Source of the DNA: Peptoclostridium acidaminophilum DSM 3953
GTDB taxonomy: Bacteria; Bacillota; Clostridia; Peptostreptococcales; Peptostreptococcaceae
Direction: 5' to 3'
Length of the DNA: 64,000 nucleotides
NCBI RefSeq assembly: GCF_000597865.1
Contig: NZ_CP007453.1
Location: 496,001-560,000, forward strand
Position numbers and translations under genes: made by a program. Shown here piece by piece: positions 33,388 through 42,462 of the stretch. The first letter of the stretch is position 1; each line of letters begins with the position of its first letter. The notes below the pieces were generated by a model, which made no database searches, had not been told where the DNA came from, and saw only the letters and a list, made by a program, of their open reading frames with translations.

Positions 33388-33409
33388 TTTATCTGCCCTC
33401 CTATATTTC

Positions 33410-33934
33410 CTAGCCCTTCTTTTTGAGTCCTTCAAAGAACACTTCCAAATTTTCTGGCAATACATATTCTTCTTTAGTCTTTGGCGTCGGATTGCCTCCG
33501 CCATAAATCTCCTTTAGAATTGCATTCACAATCATGGCCTTAGGCGGCTCGTTATATTCTACTCCCTCATATATCCACGACCTGCAGTCAACGCTGTCTC
33601 CGCATAAATCTCCGCAGTCCTTGCAGGGCGTTTCGGTTGTCTCTAATACTATATCATTTCCGTTTATTCTTATTGTAGGAGAACTTACGAATTCGTGTTT
33701 TATGGCAAGCTCCTTTGTATTTATGTTTATTTTATTTAAAATAACTTCGTATCCTGCCGAGTTCAAAACAGCAGACACATCTCTTATAGCCTCATCCAGG
33801 CTATTTCCAGTTCCTATTCACCTCTCACATACAGTTAAATCCAGATACATAAAGTCAACTACCAGCTTCTTTTTTTCTGCCGGAGTTTGGCAGCATTCAC
33901 TATTTCCTGGACAACACATATTGATTTCTTTCAT
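33410..33934 (-). CDS. DUF2703-type protein of the ars operon, candidate selenoprotein
   Basis: An ATG at 33934 with AAGGAGG seven bases upstream opens a frame of 174 residues that crosses one in-frame TGA (33820-33818, residue 39). Before it: MKEINMCCPGNSECC... and LVVDFMYLDLTVCER; after it: IGTGNSLDEAIRDVSAVLNS and the family body FVSSPTIRINGNDI and CKDCGDLCGDSVDCRSWIY. By my recollection relatives read CERC here, so UGA would replace the second Cys of a CxxC pair (C36xxU39). A 6-bp hairpin lies 13 bases after the TGA. It lies between arsR and acr3, 28 bp after arsR. The role is probably thiol/selenol redox or binding of arsenic or mercury; unproven. Confidence 0.75.
33786..33804 (-). promoter_or_regulatory. 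SECIS-like hairpin in the DUF2703 gene
   Basis: On the mRNA ATAGCC-TGGATGA-GGCTAT forms a perfect 6-bp stem. The apical loop starts 19 bases after UGA and has G as its second base, meeting the published bacterial SECIS pattern (spacing about 16-37, G in the first two loop bases). Confidence 0.6.
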
Positions 33935-33962
33935 CGTAAAACCTCCTTATTTTTTTTTGGAT

Positions 33963-34289
33963 CTATCTGCAGCAATCCTTTTTCTCAATGGATTTGCATA
34001 TGCAATCTTCCGTTTCGCTAGTTATGTCAGCTAAAAATGCTAATACGGCGTCCTTCTTTTCCGAATTCAGCGTGTACCTCATCCAGGCTCCGTCTCTCAC
34101 ACTGTTTACAAGACCGCTTTCTACAAGTGTTTTCATGTGATAGCTCAGCGTGGACTGAGATATGCTGACTCCCTCTAGTATATCGCAAGCGCAGAGTTCG
34201 CCGCACGATAGCATGTCTATTATCTTAAGCCTGGTTTCGTCAGAAAGGGCCTTGAACGCAGACACGTACTCCGTATAAGAATGCTTCAT
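33963..34289 (-). CDS. arsR: ArsR-family metalloregulator (first copy)
   Basis: 108 residues from the ATG at 34289 with AAGGAGG upstream. Winged helix with CGELCACDILEGVSISQSTL containing the CxC arsenite-sensing motif, then HMKTLVESGLVNSVRDGAWM, the wing region. The tail has further Cys (DCICKS, DCCR). It represses ars genes until As(III) binds. An IS110-type element stands directly upstream, which may have cut the gene off from its own operator (see 36128). Confidence 0.93.
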   Translation of the reverse strand: MKHSYTEYVSAFKALSDETRLKIIDMLSCGELCACDILEGVSISQSTLSYHMKTLVESGLVNSVRDGAWMRYTLNSEKKDAVLAFLADITSETEDCICKSIEKKDCCR

Positions 34290-34398
34290 TAAATTACCTC
34301 CTTGTAAGATAAATATAGGGTTAGGGTTCAAAAACCCGTCCGAATGTTCCTTGATAACTTAACATTTATTGTTCAGATGAACCAGCGACACTCTTGAA

Positions 34399-34426
34399 TG
34401 AAAATCACTAAACTTCGTGCTATAAT
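34399..34426 (+). promoter_or_regulatory. Extended -10 promoter in the IS110 left region
   Basis: TGAAAA, 16 bp, then TATAAT preceded by TGC (extended -10). It would start RNA near 34433, well upstream of the transposase start. Confidence 0.55.
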
Positions 34427-34432
34427 CTCACT

Positions 34433-34566
34433 TGTCAGAGAGATAGATGTGCGTTCCTCCTGGATCCCTCACATCATGAGGTCTTATCCGTAAATTAGCG
34501 TGTCACTCCACAAGGACGATTCGATGTTTAGCTGGTTGGGCCACCTTCTGGTGTTACCCGTTTCAA
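34433..34566 (+). ncRNA. Candidate bridge-RNA region of the IS110 element
   Basis: Non-coding stretch between an extended -10 promoter and the transposase, where IS110-group elements encode the bridge RNA. It contains small hairpins (CCTCA-catca-TGAGG at 34467-34481; CACC-ttct-GGTG at 34542-34553). Guide loops cannot be assigned without the donor and target sequences. Confidence 0.4.
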
Positions 34567-35946
34567 ATGCAAGGTTGTTTGGCGTCCTCAAACAAAGTGG
34601 ATACTCTGATTCATTCTAAGCAGAAAGGTTGTGTTACTTTGTCCCAATTTTTAAACGATTTTGTTGTCGGAATTGATGTTTCATCAGAGTTTTCTGTAGT
34701 TGCAATGATAGCACCTTCCGGAGAGCTCATCCGCAAGCCTTTCAGGATTGACCATAATCCTGCTGGATTTAACAAGCTGCTCGAGATTCTCAAAAAAGAA
34801 GAAGAGCGGTTAAAACGAAAGCCCATCTACTTCGTAGAATCTACGGGTATCTTTCATTTACCACTCTTCTTCTTTCTGAGATCGAATGACCTCAAAGGTT
34901 TTGTCCTAAACCCTTTATGTGTCCATTCTACCAAGAATTTCGACATTAGAAAAGTGAAAAATGATAATAAAGATGCCGAGGCTATCGCAAGGCTTGCAAA
35001 ATACCAGGATGTAAAGTTTTCCATGATGCCCGAGCCTCAAATTCTCGCACTTCGCATGATGGTGAGGGAATATTACTCCCGCTGTGACATGCTCACTGAG
35101 ATGAAAAACAGGCTCTGCACGGATCTTTACTTGCTGTTCCCGGGCTTTCTTGATGTGTTTTCCAATCCTTTTGGAAAGACCGCGTTGGCTGTTTTAAGCG
35201 CTTATCCTTCGCCTAAGGATGTTCTAAATGCAGACCCTCAGCAGTTGCTTGAGCTCATTTCCAAAAGCGGCAGAAAAGGCGAGAAGTGGTCAGCCAAAAA
35301 AGCTCTGCAACTTCTTGAAACAGCACAGCTTTCTTTGAGTATGCCAAATGAATTCGCTCTGCTTGACTCCAAAATAAGATTCCATCTTGATGGAATCGAC
35401 AGCTTTAAAAAGTGTCTTAATGCTATAGAATCACAGTTGCACACTATCATCGACTCAAGCGACTTTCCTGACACCGCTCGAAAGCACATCGAGCTTTTGG
35501 ATCAAATGCCTGGCGTAGGCTTTATCAGTGCGGTCACTCTGATCGCGGAAATCAACGATTTCAGCCTATTCAAGTCTCCAAAGGCCTTTACAGCTTTCTT
35601 TGGCATAGATCCATCAGTCAATCAGTCGGGCAAGTTCACTGGCGACCGCAACAGGATTTCTAAACGAGGCACCCGCATTGGCAGAAGAGTTCTCTTCACA
35701 ATGGCTCTGTCCTCAATAAGAACCACCAGAAACGGCGATTCCATAAATCCGATTCTTCGCGACTACTATTTGAAAAAATGTGTCAGCAAGAAGAAAAAGG
35801 TGGCCCTTATAGCCGTTATGCATAAGTTGCTCCACTACATTTTTGCGGTTCTTCGTGACTTAAAACCGTTTGAATTTAGAAGCCCGCAGGAGCACCAAGC
35901 ATGGAGAAACAACAAGCTTCAAACTGCACCAAAACATGTTGCTTAA
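34567..35946 (+). CDS. IS110-family DEDD transposase
   Basis: 459 residues as drawn. N-terminal DEDD RuvC-like domain: VVGIDVSSEFSVV, Glu in YFVESTG and DNKDAEAIAR. C-terminal Transposase_20 domain: LLDQMPGVGFISAVTLIAEI, with the catalytic Ser expected in TAFFGIDPSVNQSGKF. The precise start is uncertain: the ATG at 34567 has no good ribosome site, while TTG and GTG codons follow within 80 bases. The gene looks intact. It sits between arsR and the V-ATPase operon; element ends are not marked by inverted repeats. Confidence 0.92.
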   Translation: MQGCLASSNKVDTLIHSKQKGCVTLSQFLNDFVVGIDVSSEFSVVAMIAPSGELIRKPFRIDHNPAGFNKLLEILKKEEERLKRKPIYFVESTGIFHLPLFFFLRSNDLKGFVLNPLCVHSTKNFDIRKVKNDNKDAEAIARLAKYQDVKFSMMPEPQILALRMMVREYYSRCDMLTEMKNRLCTDLYLLFPGFLDVFSNPFGKTALAVLSAYPSPKDVLNADPQQLLELISKSGRKGEKWSAKKALQLLETAQLSLSMPNEFALLDSKIRFHLDGIDSFKKCLNAIESQLHTIIDSSDFPDTARKHIELLDQMPGVGFISAVTLIAEINDFSLFKSPKAFTAFFGIDPSVNQSGKFTGDRNRISKRGTRIGRRVLFTMALSSIRTTRNGDSINPILRDYYLKKCVSKKKKVALIAVMHKLLHYIFAVLRDLKPFEFRSPQEHQAWRNNKLQTAPKHVA

Positions 35947-36127
35947 AAATTGCTAAAATGTAGCTTCTCCAAGGTCATTGTTCGGATTTTTCAATGGCTT
36001 GGTTTCTCATACTCTTTTTTAAGATTGAAAATTTCTAAAGAAAATCAATCAGATTTATTGACTTTTATTAGCTGGTCTAAATCAGATTCAACAATAAATC
36101 TACTCTCGATATATTCATATATATAAA

Positions 36128-36151
36128 TTACATCCATGTTTATCGATGTCA
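36128..36151. promoter_or_regulatory. ArsR-type operator stranded beyond the IS110 element
   Basis: TTACATCCA-TGTTTA-TCGATGTCA fits the 9-6-9 pattern of the other ars operators; the inner arms ACATCCAT/ATCGATGT pair at 7 of 8. TTGACA (36187-36182) and TATAAA (36159-36154) lie on the minus side but 22 bp apart. Confidence 0.5.
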
Positions 36152-36159
36152 CATTTATA

Positions 36160-36206
36160 GCATAACAACCATATTGAATGTTGTCAATGTGGTTGTTATG
36201 CTTTTT
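36160..36206. terminator. Terminator after the V-ATPase operon
   Basis: GCATAACAACCA and TGGTTGTTATGC form a perfect 12-bp stem with an 18-base loop. The T-run (TTTTTC) is on the plus strand, so it may also stop read-through from IS110. Confidence 0.7.
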
Positions 36207-36210
36207 CTAT

Positions 36211-36873
36211 CTATTTCAGTTTTTCGCTGTAGCGATGTGTATCCTCCAGTATCATTTCCTTAACCTTCATAAGCCTCACCTGATTGCTCCGCTCATTCTC
36301 ATCTAGCTTCATTGTTATTAGCCTAATGTTGCTTTGCATTTCCGGAATCATGAAATATTCCAGAGCATTGACTCTTCGCCTTGTCTTTTCTATTTCTGCC
36401 GCAAGCAACTGACATGATTTTTCAACCTGTGCCAGGCGGAGCATGTCGGCAAGGTTGTCCTGGAGCAACTTAATGCCACAGTCAAGATCAGCGGAGGTAA
36501 ATGCAAATCCGTATGGATAGATGCTACTTTTATCCGGCGTTCTTTCTTGAATGTCAAAAACAGGAATGCTAACACCCATTACATTATTTGCTTTTAAATC
36601 AAGAGCGACTTCCTGCATCGACACCATAACAGCTACGTCTGCAGCCTCACGCGGCATTGAAGCGCTGGCGAATGCAAGATGGCTGTTCGCCGATGAAATT
36701 GCCTCATCCACCTTTTCGCGCAGTTTCTTGTTTTCTCGGACAAGCTCCATGAACTGCTGCATGAGTTCATCCCTCTTGTCCTTCAGCAGGCGGTGGCCTC
36801 GAATTGCAGCCGCCAGTTTTTTCTTGAGCCTGTTAAGTTCCATGCGCGTCGGGTTGACACGTTTTCCCGGCAT
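36211..36873 (-). CDS. ntpD: V-type ATPase subunit D (central stalk)
   Basis: 220 residues. Starts VNPTRMELNRLKKKLAAAIR, the conserved start of subunit D, then long helices that form the coiled-coil shaft turning inside the A3B3 head, and ends in another long helix (NEERSN-like region to EDTHRYSEKL). Last gene of the operon, 21 bp after ntpB, with a hairpin terminator just beyond. Confidence 0.93.
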   Translation of the reverse strand: MPGKRVNPTRMELNRLKKKLAAAIRGHRLLKDKRDELMQQFMELVRENKKLREKVDEAISSANSHLAFASASMPREAADVAVMVSMQEVALDLKANNVMGVSIPVFDIQERTPDKSSIYPYGFAFTSADLDCGIKLLQDNLADMLRLAQVEKSCQLLAAEIEKTRRRVNALEYFMIPEMQSNIRLITMKLDENERSNQVRLMKVKEMILEDTHRYSEKLK

Positions 36874-36894
36874 TAAATCAGCCTCCTTTCTGGG

Positions 36895-38268
36895 CTACTG
36901 CTCGCTGTAATATGTGTCTATATATTCGTCTTTTATTCTCTTAAGTTCAGATCTGGGTAGTATGGAAAGCAGTCCCCACCCTATATCCAGCGTTTCTTCG
37001 ATGCTTCTGTTGCTTCCATAGCCCTGGGACACATATTTTTGCTCAAATTCATCGACAAACTTGGCATAGAGCCTGTCTATGTCTGTTAGCGCAGCTTCAC
37101 CAAGCACAACCATCAGCTCCTTGGCTTCCGTCCCCCTTGCATAAGCGGAAAACAGCTGGCTCGCTAAATCCGAATGGTCCTCCCGGGTCCGCCCCTCTCC
37201 TATCCCCTTATCCTTAAGGCGCGAGAGCGACGGCAGCACGTCAATAGGAGGCGTATTACCCTGGCGCAGTAAATCCCGACTTAGAATAATCTGGCCTTCA
37301 GTTATATAGCCTGTAAGGTCGGGAATCGGGTGGGTAATATCATCCTCAGGCATTGTGAGTATAGGCATTAGCGTTATGCTGCCCTCTTTCCCTTTCTTTC
37401 TGCCTGCCCTTTCGAACATTGATGCCAGGTCTGTATACATGTAGCCGGGATATCCCCTTCGTCCAGGGACCTCCTTGCGGGCTGCCGATATTTCACGCAG
37501 GGAGTCAGCGTAATTTGTAATGTCAGTCAGGATCACAAGCACATGCATGTCCCTCTCATATGCCAGATACTCCGCGGCAGTCAATGCCATGCGTGGAGTC
37601 GATATTCTCTCCACGGCCGGATCGTTAGCAAGATTCATAAACATTACAGCCTTGTCTAATGCGCCTGTTTCTCTGAAGCTCTCAGTGAAAAAGTCAGCCT
37701 CTTCGAATGTAATCCCCATGGCTGCAAATACGACCGCGAATTGTTCATGTGTGCCTCTCACAGTGGCCTGTCTTGCTATCTGCGCTGCCAGCTGGGCGTG
37801 TGGAAGGCCGCTGCCCGAAAATATCGGCAGCTTCTGGCCTCGAACCATCGTATTTAAGCCGTCAATTGCAGAAACCCCCGTCTGTATGAATTCCTGGGGA
37901 TAGCTTCTGGCAACAGGATTCACTGGAAGTCCATTGATGTCAAGCCGCCTATCCGGAAGTATCTGAGGACCGCCGTCGATAGGCCGGCCAAGTCCGTCGA
38001 ATATTCGCCCCATCATGTCGTCTGAAACTCCAAGCTCCATGCTGCGTCCTAGAAATCGAACCTTGCTGCTTGCGAGGCTTATGCCAGTTGAGCTTTCAAA
38101 GAGCTGCACTAATGCATTGCCTCCGTCGATTTCAAGCACCCTGCAGCGTCTCTTGTCTCCGTTGGCCAATTCTATTTCCGCAAGCTCGTTGTATGAAACG
38201 TTCTCAACGCCTTTAACAAGCATCAGGGGTCCTGCCACCTCTACTATAGTTTTATATTCTACTGGCAT
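36895..38268 (-). CDS. ntpB: V-type ATPase subunit B (non-catalytic)
   Basis: 457 residues from the ATG at 38268, one base of which is shared with the ntpA stop (TGATG), and with AGGAGG seven bases upstream. Contains [20 protein letters not shown] (degenerate P-loop region) and [20 protein letters not shown], conserved in B subunits. It forms the alternating head with subunit A and contributes the arginine finger. Translational coupling to ntpA is likely. Confidence 0.94.
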   Translation of the reverse strand: MPVEYKTIVEVAGPLMLVKGVENVSYNELAEIELANGDKRRCRVLEIDGGNALVQLFESSTGISLASSKVRFLGRSMELGVSDDMMGRIFDGLGRPIDGGPQILPDRRLDINGLPVNPVARSYPQEFIQTGVSAIDGLNTMVRGQKLPIFSGSGLPHAQLAAQIARQATVRGTHEQFAVVFAAMGITFEEADFFTESFRETGALDKAVMFMNLANDPAVERISTPRMALTAAEYLAYERDMHVLVILTDITNYADSLREISAARKEVPGRRGYPGYMYTDLASMFERAGRKKGKEGSITLMPILTMPEDDITHPIPDLTGYITEGQIILSRDLLRQGNTPPIDVLPSLSRLKDKGIGEGRTREDHSDLASQLFSAYARGTEAKELMVVLGEAALTDIDRLYAKFVDEFEQKYVSQGYGSNRSIEETLDIGWGLLSILPRSELKRIKDEYIDTYYSEQ

Positions 38269-40037
38269 CAAGAGCCCTCCTTTACTGCCATTTTGCTCGT
38301 TTCATCATCTATTTGACGCATGATACTTTCATGCTCATCATCAGATGCTTCGTTTGATATATATTTGAATCGGCCTATTCTTTCCCTCACAGGCATTGCT
38401 ATCAACTCGTCCACTACAGCTCCCCTGTCTATGGCTTCGAGTGCCTTATCATAAAACATTAGCACGAGCTCCATCAACTTGAGCTGTTTTCCTGCGGATG
38501 TATATGTGTCCACTTCATGGAAGGCGTTCTGATGCAAAAAGTCTTCACGTACCGAACGTGCAGCCTCGAGCTTCAGCCTGTCCTTTGCCGATAATGCGTC
38601 AATGCCAACCAGCCTTACTATTTCTTGAAGCTCTGCTTCTTCATGGAGTATTTGCATGAGTCTGCTGCGATAGCTAGTCCATGCCTCTCCTACGTTTTCA
38701 TCAAACCATTTTCCAAGGCTGTCTCCATACAGTGAATAGCTCGTCAGCCAGTTTATCGCGGGGAAATGTCTTCTGTATGCAAGACTTGAATCCAGCTCCC
38801 AAAACACCCTGACAACCCTCAATGTCGCCTGGGTTACAGGCTCTGTGAAATCACCGCCAGGTGGGGACACTGCGCCTATTGCCGATATAGATCCTTCCTT
38901 GTCGCCATTTCCTAAAGTGAGTACCCTGCCCGCCCTTTCATAGAACTGGGCTATGCGGCTTCCAAGATATGCAGGATAGCCTTCCTCTCCAGGCATCTCC
39001 TCGAGGCGCCCGGACATTTCACGCAAAGCCTCGGCCCAGCGTGACGTCGAATCGGCCATCAGGGCAACTGAATACCCCATATCCCTGAAGTATTCAGCAA
39101 TTGTTATCCCCGAATATACCGAAGCCTCGCGAGCGGCAACAGGCATATCCGAGGTGTTGGCTATCAACACTGTTCTTTCCATGAGAGGCCTTCCCGTCCT
39201 TGGATCCCTGAGCTCTGGAAATTCGTTCAATACGTCCGTCATTTCGTTTCCACGCTCTCCACAACCTATGTATACGACAATATCTGCCTCAACCCATTTT
39301 GCCAACTGGTGCTGCACGACAGTTTTGCCGCTTCCAAAAGGCCCCGGAATCGCAGCCACGCCCCCTTTTGCTATTGGAAACAAAGTGTCTATGACTCTTT
39401 GCCCTGTGATCAGCGGCTCGTCGGGAGGCAATTTTCTTTTGTAGGGCCTGCCTTGGCGCATTGGCCACCTTTGCATCAGTGTAATATTAGCGCTCGAGCC
39501 GTCATCCTTTTCCAGAACGGCTACTGTTTCTTCAATCGTATATTCACCCTCTGCTATTGATTTTATAATCCCGCTAATCCCGTGGGGCACCATTATTCTG
39601 TGCTCTACAATCTGTGTTTCGCTTACTACGCCTAATATGTCTCCTCCCCCAACCTTATCACCTACAGCAGATATCGGCTTGAATAACCATTTTCTACTCC
39701 TGTCCAGAGAAGGAATATCAAGACCTCTTTCTATGTTGAGCCCCGTGGCCTCCATTATCGCCACAAGAGGCCTTTGTATGCCGTCGAATATGCCGCCGAT
39801 TAGTCCGGGTCCCAGTTCCGCACTCAGCGGCAATTCGGTGGACTCCACAGGCTCTCCGGGAGCCAAACCTGATGTCTCTTCGTATACCTGCACAGATGCC
39901 CGCCCCTCATGTAATTCGATTATTTCACCTATGAGATGCTTTTTTCCAACGCGGACAACGTCAAACATATTCGCTTCTAGCATCCCCTCCGCAACCACTA
40001 GCGGACCTGCTACCTTTTTTATGGTTCCCTTCCCCAT
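38268..40037 (-). CDS. ntpA: V-type ATPase catalytic subunit A
   Basis: 589 residues, typical length. Walker [18 protein letters not shown], followed by [20 protein letters not shown] and [20 protein letters not shown]. The non-homologous insert typical of V/A-type A subunits lies before the P-loop (about residues 110-185). Hydrolyses or makes ATP. Overlaps ntpB by one base and follows ntpG by 18 bp. Confidence 0.95.
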   Translation of the reverse strand: MGKGTIKKVAGPLVVAEGMLEANMFDVVRVGKKHLIGEIIELHEGRASVQVYEETSGLAPGEPVESTELPLSAELGPGLIGGIFDGIQRPLVAIMEATGLNIERGLDIPSLDRSRKWLFKPISAVGDKVGGGDILGVVSETQIVEHRIMVPHGISGIIKSIAEGEYTIEETVAVLEKDDGSSANITLMQRWPMRQGRPYKRKLPPDEPLITGQRVIDTLFPIAKGGVAAIPGPFGSGKTVVQHQLAKWVEADIVVYIGCGERGNEMTDVLNEFPELRDPRTGRPLMERTVLIANTSDMPVAAREASVYSGITIAEYFRDMGYSVALMADSTSRWAEALREMSGRLEEMPGEEGYPAYLGSRIAQFYERAGRVLTLGNGDKEGSISAIGAVSPPGGDFTEPVTQATLRVVRVFWELDSSLAYRRHFPAINWLTSYSLYGDSLGKWFDENVGEAWTSYRSRLMQILHEEAELQEIVRLVGIDALSAKDRLKLEAARSVREDFLHQNAFHEVDTYTSAGKQLKLMELVLMFYDKALEAIDRGAVVDELIAMPVRERIGRFKYISNEASDDEHESIMRQIDDETSKMAVKEGS

Positions 40038-40055
40038 CTACACTCACCCGCTTTA

Positions 40056-40376
40056 CTATTCTTTTTCTAATGTGACATCTGAGCCAACAGCCCTGATAAC
40101 CGTCTTCTTCAAGCTGAGCATTCCTTTTCCCGTATTGCCGGAAAGACCGGGAATCTGTATTATTACAGGCAACGGCAACTCATTATAGCTCTCGATTAGC
40201 TCTTCAAGCTGTTCATGCAGCTTTTCAGTAATGTAAATCACAGCGTACCTTTCTTCTATCAACATTTTGAGGCGGTCAGCCCCATCTTCCGCATTGTCTA
40301 ACTGGAATGTCTCAAGCCCTATCGCTACAAAGCCGTATATGCTCTCGCGGTCTCCTAGCACAGCTACTTTATACAT
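40056..40376 (-). CDS. ntpG: V-type ATPase subunit F-type (NtpG, central stalk)
   Basis: 106 residues starting YKVAVLGDRESIYGFVAIGL, with AVIYITEKLHEQLEELIESY and IQIPGLSGNTGKGM, the small Rossmann-like fold of the F subunit that binds subunit D. Overlaps the end of ntpC by 8 bp. Named ntpG after the Enterococcus hirae operon, where the same place in the gene order holds this subunit. Confidence 0.9.
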   Translation of the reverse strand: MYKVAVLGDRESIYGFVAIGLETFQLDNAEDGADRLKMLIEERYAVIYITEKLHEQLEELIESYNELPLPVIIQIPGLSGNTGKGMLSLKKTVIRAVGSDVTLEKE

Positions 40377-41343
40377 ACATATCCCTCATTCTCTCCCTTA
40401 TAGCTTTATCTGCCAGGCCGTATAGCTTGCCTTTAAGTATAATCGTTACGGTTTTAATTTCGTTTTCTCTTGCCAAAACATATGCAACAAGAGGGGACGC
40501 TGTGAATGGATTATATTTCTGCCGCTTCATATGGCTGATTATCAGGCTGTCGCCCCATACCTCGAATGCTACAGTTGACATCCTGAGCGCATCTGCTGCG
40601 CCGCTATAGCATGTAGTTTTAAGATAGCCGCATATAGCATCCAAGCCTGCAAAGGCTGCTTCACCAAGGCTCATAGCATCCAGCGTTTTACACTGTGCAA
40701 GTGTTCTTTTAAAAAAGTCGCTGCCCCTTCCTGCTTCATGTCCGCGTACTGCTATTAATATGTCAGACAGGGCTACTTTCAGCTCCGCATATTCCATAAT
40801 GGCCTCGTTACCTGAAGCCATCCCCTTTGCGTATACGGCATCAAGACACGCCTTGTCTATTATTGCATCGGCAAGCTGGCTGTTTCCCGTGTGAAACAGT
40901 ACCCCGTATGATTCATTCGCGCAGCCTGACATATGCTCGGGCAACGACGTAAAATTATGTTCGCTTACAGCTCTGATTATTGTTTCCAAATCCACAGTGC
41001 CGCCAGCCAGAAAGATATCAGGAATCTCCTTGTCTAGATATACCTGTTTAATAGCTGCCTTCAGATTGTGATAATCATTCTGGCACAATATCGCATCGAA
41101 AAGGGATATGTCTCCAACAAGTTCGCGTATAAGATTCCATGTCTTCTCTCGCTCAAACGTGAGCAGCTCTTCAAGGCTCTCCTCCCCTTTGTCTCCCCAG
41201 CCCCTGTCTCTTAAAAGTCTTATCGCTTCTTTATAGCTGCTTGCTGCGATGAGCTGCTCAATAAAGACTCTGTCAAGCAGCTTGAGCTCTTTGGAACGGA
41301 TTCTGGCAACCGCATATATGTATTGATTTTCAGGCACTATCAT
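40369..41343 (-). CDS. ntpC: V-type ATPase subunit C (rotor-socket, d-like)
   Basis: 324 residues, all-helical, beginning NQYIYAVARIRSKELKLLDR, typical of the V/A-ATPase subunit C that caps the c ring and seats the D/F shaft. GGAGAGGAA precedes the ATG. Lies 18 bp after ntpE and overlaps ntpG. Confidence 0.92.
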   Translation of the reverse strand: MIVPENQYIYAVARIRSKELKLLDRVFIEQLIAASSYKEAIRLLRDRGWGDKGEESLEELLTFEREKTWNLIRELVGDISLFDAILCQNDYHNLKAAIKQVYLDKEIPDIFLAGGTVDLETIIRAVSEHNFTSLPEHMSGCANESYGVLFHTGNSQLADAIIDKACLDAVYAKGMASGNEAIMEYAELKVALSDILIAVRGHEAGRGSDFFKRTLAQCKTLDAMSLGEAAFAGLDAICGYLKTTCYSGAADALRMSTVAFEVWGDSLIISHMKRQKYNPFTASPLVAYVLARENEIKTVTIILKGKLYGLADKAIRERMRDMYV

Positions 41344-41361
41344 ATTTCCTCTCCGCCTTCC

Positions 41362-41961
41362 CTAGCCTTCCTGTTTAAACAGCACACGGTTCAACTCCTC
41401 TCTCAATCCGTCCACAACAGACGAAAATAGGGCATCCAACGTGCAGTTGACTTCGACATCGCCGTATGCAAGTACAAAGCCGCCTTCAAACTCTCCGTCT
41501 TTCTCTGAAACTTCAAGTGTTCCATTTTCCAGAAGCGACACTTGCATGGATTTCTTGAACTCTTCAGGAATGCGCAGCTTGTCAGTTTTTGAAAAAATAA
41601 TTTCGCCTGATTTGGGCAGAGCATATCTTTTTATCATTTTTAAAATGATTTCAAAATAATCGTAGTCTGTCAATCCCTGTAACCTTGCCTTTGCCTTGTC
41701 TATAACTTCGCCTATAAGTTTTTGTCTTGCTTCAAGTAAGAGTTTCCTCTGAAGCAGCATAGCCGAGGCTTCAGCCCTGCTAAGCAGACCTAGAGTCTCC
41801 GCTTCCGCCTGCTCAATTATGCTTGACTGGATTTGTTCGCCCTCATCCCTTGCATCCGCTAGTATCTGCGCCGCCCTTTCATTAGCCTGGCTCAGTTTCT
41901 CTTTCGCCGCCGCCTCGGCTTCAGCTTCGATTTTTTTCAATATACCTTCAAGTCCAGTCAT
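41362..41961 (-). CDS. ntpE: V-type ATPase subunit E (peripheral stalk)
   Basis: 199 residues. A long Ala/Glu-rich helix (about 8-100) is followed by a globular domain with LTDYDYFEIILKMIKRY and a C-terminal FEGGFVLAYGDVEVNCTLDA, conserved in E subunits. It pairs with NtpF to form the outer stalk. Lies between ntpK and ntpC with 18-bp gaps. Confidence 0.92.
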   Translation of the reverse strand: MTGLEGILKKIEAEAEAAAKEKLSQANERAAQILADARDEGEQIQSSIIEQAEAETLGLLSRAEASAMLLQRKLLLEARQKLIGEVIDKAKARLQGLTDYDYFEIILKMIKRYALPKSGEIIFSKTDKLRIPEEFKKSMQVSLLENGTLEVSEKDGEFEGGFVLAYGDVEVNCTLDALFSSVVDGLREELNRVLFKQEG

Positions 41962-41979
41962 CGTAAACGCCCCTGTCTG

Positions 41980-42462
41980 TTATATACTTAAGCCTGCAAC
42001 CCCGTTTATTGCAAGAATAGAGATCAAAAATGCGAATATGGCGTATGTTTCAACCATGGCAGGAAGTATCATCGCCTTGCCGAACTGGTCCGGCTTCTTT
42101 ATTACCATGCCGATCCCCGCTATGGAAACTCTCGACTGGTGTATTGCAGAGAAATACCCTACAAGCGCCATAGGCATACATGCGGCAAAATATGCCATAC
42201 CCTTCACTAGCGAAACATCGTTGCTCCCGCCTAAGATTCCAATCTGCGTTAGTGTTATGACAGCTATTAGAAAACCGTATATACCCTGGGTTCCTGGAAG
42301 CAGCTGGAGTATTAGCACCCTTCCAAACAATGCCGGAGTCTCAGCTATTGCACCGGCTGCTGCCTCTCCCGCCATGCCTACGCCCTTTGCGGAGCCCATG
42401 CCTCCCAGCAGCGCAGCTATTATGGCGCCTGATAGCGCGCATAAAATTCCGAACTTATCCAT
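41980..42462 (-). CDS. ntpK: V-type ATPase subunit K (c-ring proteolipid, Na+ type)
   Basis: 160 residues from the ATG at 42462, which overlaps the ntpI stop (ATGGATAA). Four membrane helices, a duplicated hairpin. The second helix has LLPGTQGIYGF (L55, T58, Q59), the third HQS (Q109) and the fourth MVETYA (E138); these are the residues that bind Na+ in the Enterococcus hirae K ring (L61, T64, Q65, Q110, E139). The enzyme is therefore predicted to pump or use Na+. Confidence 0.93.
   Translation of the reverse strand: MDKFGILCALSGAIIAALLGGMGSAKGVGMAGEAAAGAIAETPALFGRVLILQLLPGTQGIYGFLIAVITLTQIGILGGSNDVSLVKGMAYFAACMPMALVGYFSAIHQSRVSIAGIGMVIKKPDQFGKAMILPAMVETYAIFAFLISILAINGVAGLSI

Noticed and set aside
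33410-33778. A free-standing 122-codon gene starting at a GTG at 33778
   Set aside because: No ribosome site precedes that GTG, and it would lack the conserved CxxC region that is encoded in frame upstream of it.
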